The notes below the pieces were generated by a model. It was not told the origin of the DNA. It did no database searches and saw only the letters and a list, made by a program, of their open reading frames with translations. From Anaerococcus jeddahensis (GTDB taxonomy: Bacteria; Bacillota; Clostridia; Tissierellales; Peptoniphilaceae): a stretch of 64,000 nucleotides of DNA. Numbering within the stretch: the stretch's first letter is position 1; each line of letters opens with the position of its first letter. Both the position numbers and the translations under genes were made by a program. Shown piece by piece: positions 60,168 to 64,000 of this stretch. The stretch spans positions 682,001-746,000 of the forward strand of contig NZ_CWHU01000005.1 of NCBI RefSeq assembly GCF_001182725.1, read 5' to 3'.

Positions 60168-61148
60168 TCAATATTCACTTTTTTTGTCCCTATTCATCAA
60201 AACTTCTACTGAATCATTGGGATTTTTGTCTTCAAAAATAACCTTATATATTTCATTTGTAATAGGTAGTTCAATATTTTCTTTTTTTGATAATTTATAA
60301 AGAGCCTCTGTGGTTGGAATTCCTTCTACAACAGTTTTCACTTCCTTACAAGCCTCTTCCAAAGAATAACCCTTACCAAACAATATCCCACACCTATTAT
60401 TTCTAGAATGCATACTTGTTGCTGTAACAATTAAATCTCCTATTCCACAAAGACCACTTATAGTATTCCTATCAGCCCCTTCACTTATGGCAAATTTATT
60501 CATTTCATAAATTCCCCTAGTCATTATTGCAGCCTTGGTATTATCTCCAAAACCTAGACCTGTTACCATGCCTATTCCAAAAGCTAGAACATTTTTAACA
60601 GCTCCCCCAATTTCAGCTCCAATAACATCTGTTGAAGTATAGACTCTTAAATAATCTTTTGTAAATAGATCTTGAATTATTATAGCTGTTTTTTCATCCT
60701 TACAAGCACAAACTAATGCAGTTGGCATTTTTCTAATGACTTCTTCAGCATGGCTTGGTCCAGTTAAAATAGCATAAGTACAATTTGGATTAAGTTCATA
60801 AACTATCTCAGAAACTCTTTTTAAAGTTGAAATTTCTATACCCTTTGAAAGGTTTATTAAAATTTTTCCATCAAGTCCATCTTTAATTTTACTCAAAACT
60901 TCTCTAATATTTTGAGTTGGTATAGCATTAATAATAATTTTATTTTCTAACAACTTATTTATATCGTTTGTAGCTTTAATATTTTCCCTTAATTTAATAT
61001 CCTCGAAATACTTTTTATTAATGTGTAAATTATTTATATTATTTACATCATCAATATTTCTAGCATACATTAAAACTTCATTTTCATTTGACAGAAAATC
61101 TGCAATAGCACTTGCCCAACTTCCTGCTCCTATTATTGAAATTTTCAT
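60168..61148 (-). CDS. gpsA: NAD(P)-dependent glycerol-3-phosphate dehydrogenase
   Basis: 326 residues. It supplies glycerol-3-phosphate for lipids. The dinucleotide fold starts ISIIGAGSWASAIA; the catalytic Lys is in EIGGAVKNVLAFGIG near 185. It lies directly after plsY, which consumes its product, so both belong to one phospholipid module. Confidence 0.96.
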   Translation of the reverse strand: MKISIIGAGSWASAIADFLSNENEVLMYARNIDDVNNINNLHINKKYFEDIKLRENIKATNDINKLLENKIIINAIPTQNIREVLSKIKDGLDGKILINLSKGIEISTLKRVSEIVYELNPNCTYAILTGPSHAEEVIRKMPTALVCACKDEKTAIIIQDLFTKDYLRVYTSTDVIGAEIGGAVKNVLAFGIGMVTGLGFGDNTKAAIMTRGIYEMNKFAISEGADRNTISGLCGIGDLIVTATSMHSRNNRCGILFGKGYSLEEACKEVKTVVEGIPTTEALYKLSKKENIELPITNEIYKVIFEDKNPNDSVEVLMNRDKKSEY

Positions 61149-61157
61149 ATTACTCCT

Positions 61158-61736
61158 CTAAAACATCTTCTTTTCTTGGTGGTTTATAATCCTAACTATA
61201 TTTGCCCTGTGCTCAAATATAATAGTAAGGGCAACTAGACTGATTATTATAGTGAAAGGAGTGAAACCTTGAAAATAATAAGAAATAAATGGAGCTAATA
61301 TACTTGCAGTCAAGGATGCTTTTGAAACTGTTCTTGTTAGTAAAAATATAATTAAAAAAACTATAAGTAAGCACAAAAATATTCTTATATCATATGCAAA
61401 TAAAGCTCCAGCTGAAGTTGCAACTCCTTTTCCACCTTTAAATTTTAAAAATATTGAAAATATATGACCCAATACTACAAACACTAGGGCAGTTAATCCA
61501 AATCTTTGACCTAATAAAAATGTAGAAAAATATACTGCAACAAGACCCTTTGCCATGTCTAAAAATAAGCAAAAACAACCTGCTAAAGCTCCGAAATTTC
61601 TAAAAACATTAGTAGTTCCTGGATTTCCGCTTCCCATACTTCTTATATCTTTTTTAAAAAAAGTTTTTGCTATTATATAGGAAAAAGGAATTGAGCCGAG
61701 TAGATATGAAAAAATTGCAACTAAAACAAATTTCAT
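61158..61736 (-). CDS. plsY: Glycerol-3-phosphate acyltransferase PlsY
   Basis: 192 residues with about five membrane helices. The three family motifs are GSGNPGTTNVFRNFG near 36, KFKGGKGVATSAG near 100 and EHRANIVRI near 175. It makes lysophosphatidate from acyl-phosphate. The start overlaps the end of der by 4 bases, and gpsA follows after 9 bases; der-plsY-gpsA is a common order. Confidence 0.96.
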   Translation of the reverse strand: MKFVLVAIFSYLLGSIPFSYIIAKTFFKKDIRSMGSGNPGTTNVFRNFGALAGCFCLFLDMAKGLVAVYFSTFLLGQRFGLTALVFVVLGHIFSIFLKFKGGKGVATSAGALFAYDIRIFLCLLIVFLIIFLLTRTVSKASLTASILAPFISYYFQGFTPFTIIISLVALTIIFEHRANIVRIINHQEKKMF

Positions 61737-63049
61737 TTTTCTTTCCTTTCTCTAATTTCAAAAGTAAAAGGTACGCCTTGAAGGCTATAATTTTGTCTAA
61801 TTTGGTTTTCTAAATATCTTTGATAAGAAAAGTGCATCAATTCTTTATCATTTACGTGAAGTAAAAACTTAGGTGGGGCTGTTTGAACTTGGGATATATA
61901 ATATATTTTAAGTCTTTTACCCTTATCTTGAGGAGGCGCTGTCATCATTATCGCATCTTGCAAGATTGTATTTAATACACCTGTTTTTATTCTTGTATGA
62001 TAGTTACTATTTACTATTTCAATTAAATTTAAAAGATCTGTAATCCTTTGGCCTTTTAAAACAGAAATAAAAATTATTGGAGCATATAGGGCAAAAGATA
62101 ATTTATTTCTAATTTCTTTTTCCATATTTCTCATAGTATTTGTTTCTTTTTCAACCTTATCCCACTTATTTACGGCAATTATTATTGCTTTTTTCTTATT
62201 GTGAGCATAACCTGCAATTTTTGTATCTTGTTCTGTAACTCCTACAGTTGCATCTATCAAAAATAAGCAAATTTCGGAGCTGTCTACAGCATCAAAAGTT
62301 CTTTGATTAGCATAATATTCAATATTATCACTAACTTTATTTTTTCTTCTAAGACCTGCTGTATCAATTAATACATAATTATTTCCATTGTATTTCCAGT
62401 AAGAATCTATAGCATCTCTTGTAGTACCAGCAATATCTGTTACAATCATTCTTTCTTCGTTTAATAAATGATTTACCAAAGATGATTTTCCTGCATTTGG
62501 TTTTCCAATAATTGCGATTCTTGTAGCATCTAAATCTGTATCAAATTTTGAAAAATCTATTGAGTCAACAATCTTATCCAATAAATCTCCAAGATTTTTT
62601 GAACCTTCTGCAGAAATTGAAATTAAATCGTCAAAACCAAATTGATAAAAATCATAAATATGATCTGGAATTATTGATCCATCAATTTTATTTGCAACTA
62701 TTATAACTTTTTTATTATATTTTCTAATTTCATTAGCTATTTCATAATCATGAGGATTAATTCCTTCTCTTCCATCAACTACAAATAAAATCAAATCACT
62801 TTCTAATAAGGCTTTTTCAACTTGTGATTTGATTTCTACATTCATTAAATCTTTGTTTGATATATCAAGACCACCTGTATCAGCTAGTATAAATTCATGA
62901 TTCAACCATTCAACCTTGTCATAAACCCTATCTCTAGTAACTCCATTTATATCTTCAGTTATTGCTTTTCTTTTTCCTACTAGTCGATTGAACAAGGTAG
63001 ATTTTCCTACATTTGTCCTTCCTACTAATGTAACTATTGGTGCGTTCAT
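61733..63049 (-). CDS. der: Ribosome assembly GTPase Der (EngA)
   Basis: 438 residues with two tandem G domains (P-loops GRTNVGKSTL near 10 and GKPNAGKSSL near 185) and a C-terminal KH-like domain. The first P-loop has Thr where Pro is usual (GRPNVGKS). It acts in 50S assembly. The ATG at 63049 follows GGAG by 6 bases; an ATG four codons earlier lies before that site. Confidence 0.96.
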   Translation of the reverse strand: MNAPIVTLVGRTNVGKSTLFNRLVGKRKAITEDINGVTRDRVYDKVEWLNHEFILADTGGLDISNKDLMNVEIKSQVEKALLESDLILFVVDGREGINPHDYEIANEIRKYNKKVIIVANKIDGSIIPDHIYDFYQFGFDDLISISAEGSKNLGDLLDKIVDSIDFSKFDTDLDATRIAIIGKPNAGKSSLVNHLLNEERMIVTDIAGTTRDAIDSYWKYNGNNYVLIDTAGLRRKNKVSDNIEYYANQRTFDAVDSSEICLFLIDATVGVTEQDTKIAGYAHNKKKAIIIAVNKWDKVEKETNTMRNMEKEIRNKLSFALYAPIIFISVLKGQRITDLLNLIEIVNSNYHTRIKTGVLNTILQDAIMMTAPPQDKGKRLKIYYISQVQTAPPKFLLHVNDKELMHFSYQRYLENQIRQNYSLQGVPFTFEIRERKEK

Positions 63050-63081
63050 TTTTTTCTCCATTTAATTTAAGATAAATAAAT

Positions 63082-63110
63082 AGATAAAGTTAGCAAGGCT
63101 AACCTTATCT
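63082..63110 (-). terminator. Terminator after the RseC-like gene
   Basis: On the minus strand AGATAAGGTTAGC (63110-63098) pairs with GCTAACTTTATCT (63094-63082), using one G-T pair only in that orientation, then ATTTATTT. This favours minus-strand use. Confidence 0.7.
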
Positions 63111-63113
63111 ATA

Positions 63114-63527
63114 TTAAGCTTTTCTTATTGTAATTATATCTTTATTTTCATATCCCTTATCCATTATTCTTAATATAAATATAGATAGGGCCAAAAATAT
63201 AAATATAAATAAAACAGTAAGCAAGTTATTATCTAGAAACATATCTTTAAAAACAGTATTTGCCAAAATAGCTCCTGTAATCATCATAAAAACTGGAAAT
63301 AAATAAGTGAAGTATGAAAGTTTATTAACAGTTTTTATATCAGAATCTAGATATACAAAATCTCCAGGATTAAGATTCTCATTGGTAAATGTAGTGTAAT
63401 ATGATGGTTTAATTTCACAACCACCACATGATGAACAAGAACCACATCCTGATTCTTTTTGTATCATTACTTTTACATTTCCATTTAAATTTTCTATAAC
63501 TATTCCTTTTTTGCTAATAGTTTGCAT
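63114..63527 (-). CDS. RseC/MucC-like membrane protein with Cys cluster
   Basis: 137 residues. A soluble N-terminus contains four Cys spaced every three residues (CGSCSSCGGC, about 28-37), then two membrane helices (about 73-93 and 102-122). This is the layout of the RseC/SoxR-reducing system family, often linked to Rnf electron transport. The specific partner is not visible here. Confidence 0.88.
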   Translation of the reverse strand: MQTISKKGIVIENLNGNVKVMIQKESGCGSCSSCGGCEIKPSYYTTFTNENLNPGDFVYLDSDIKTVNKLSYFTYLFPVFMMITGAILANTVFKDMFLDNNLLTVLFIFIFLALSIFILRIMDKGYENKDIITIRKA

Positions 63528-63537
63528 GAATCCTCCC

Positions 63538-64000
63538 TTATTCTTTCACCTCTATGCTTAATTCATTTAAGCTCTTTTGATCAACTATGCTTGGAGCTTG
63601 AGTTAATGGGCAAGTTGCTGATTGAGTTTTTGGAAATGCTATTATATCCTTAATATTATCAGTTTTTGCAAATAGCATTACCATTCTATCAAGTCCATAT
63701 GCAAGTCCTGCGTGAGGAGGTGTTCCGTATTGTAAAGCTTCTATAAAGAAACCAAATTTTTGTTCTATATCTTCATCAGATAATTTTAAAGCCTTAAATA
63801 CTTTTTCTTGAAGCTCTTGATTGTTTATTCTTACTGAACCTCCGCCCATTTCATCTCCATTAATAACAATATCGTAGGCTTGAGTTCTTACCTTTTCAGG
63901 TTCTGTTAATAACAAATCAATATCTTCTTCATTTGGCATTGTAAATGGATGGTGTTGAGAAACGTATCTATCTTCTTCTTCGCTATATTCAAACATAGGG
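63538..64000 (-). CDS. aspS: Aspartyl-tRNA synthetase, C-terminal end (partial)
   Basis: The gene continues beyond the window; about 154 C-terminal residues are present. FPMFEY-like start, then HHPFT, YDIVINGDEMGGGSVRI and the class II motif 3 AGLAYGLDRMVML identify AspRS. It ends in LSIEVKE. A 10-base gap leads to the RseC-like gene. Confidence 0.95.
   Translation of the reverse strand, partial: PMFEYSEEEDRYVSQHHPFTMPNEEDIDLLLTEPEKVRTQAYDIVINGDEMGGGSVRINNQELQEKVFKALKLSDEDIEQKFGFFIEALQYGTPPHAGLAYGLDRMVMLFAKTDNIKDIIAFPKTQSATCPLTQAPSIVDQKSLNELSIEVKE

Noticed and set aside
1..64000. CRISPR arrays, rRNA, tRNA, insertion sequences, toxin-antitoxin or phage-defence genes
   Set aside because: Looked for on both strands; no repeat-spacer pattern, cloverleaf, rRNA stretch, transposase or defence domain was seen.

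Overview
The window is a strongly AT-rich, gene-dense stretch of a bacterial chromosome. Gene content and order point to a low-GC Firmicute of the anaerobic cocci (Peptoniphilaceae; Anaerococcus, Peptoniphilus or Finegoldia-like). The signs are glmU-prs-pth-mfd-prsA, gmk-rpoZ-coaBC-priA, rplU-prp-rpmA-obg, alaS-ireB-ruvX-DUF1292-fur, RNases Y and J, trimeric dUTPase, SepF, and L27 with a Prp-cleavable leader. The genus is an inference. I saw no rRNA, tRNA, CRISPR array or transposase. Nearly all of the window is core genome.

Layout. 1-11.7 kb (+): pentose phosphate and nucleotide-sugar genes (rpiB end, tkt, deoD, glmU, prs), then pth, mfd, two tandem PrsA-type lipoproteins and hup. 11.7-13.5 kb (-): rqcH. 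13.5-19.0 kb (+): gmk-rpoZ-coaBC-priA-ftsY. 19.0-20.7 kb (+): rpsB-tsf behind its own promoter and a structured leader. 20.7-25.7 kb (+): cysK-cysE and a heterodimeric ABC exporter. 25.7-29.4 kb (+): rny and a secreted glucosaminidase with a non-standard sorting signal. 29.4-30.8 kb (+): an AT-rich spacer, a perfect 16-bp inverted repeat and a tyrosine recombinase. 30.8-37.5 kb (-): mutS-mutL-miaA and a PLP lyase-like gene. 37.6-40.9 kb: dut with a membrane protein (-), pepT and a small acidic protein (+), and a methyltransferase (-). 41.0-56.0 kb (-): one almost gapless co-directional run from a cysteine desulfurase and thiI, through rplU-prp-rpmA and obg, to rnj, trmR and a U32 hydroxylase. 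56.1-57.0 kb (+): a YprB-like exonuclease. 57.0-64.0 kb (-): ung, lspA, ylmH, sepF, yggS, gpsA, plsY, der, an RseC-like gene and the 3' end of aspS.

How the genes fit together. rpiB and tkt make ribose-5-phosphate and prs turns it into PRPP. Several genes serve tRNA modification (miaA, thiI with its cysteine desulfurase, trmR with the U32 protein). rqcH, ylmH, pth and alaS cover much of the known alanine-tailing ribosome rescue pathway. mutS, mutL, ung, dut, mfd, ruvX and priA cover DNA repair and restart. Both major Firmicute endoribonucleases (Y and J) are present.

I did not find a clearly new multi-gene system. The best leads are: a MutL whose C-terminal endonuclease motifs look lost; a perfect 16-bp inverted repeat overlapping the recombinase promoter; a second PrsA-like lipoprotein with an eroded parvulin domain; a surface glucosaminidase ending in NVQTG; a GAAA-loop hairpin at the predicted 5' end of rny mRNA; and a structured rpsB leader.
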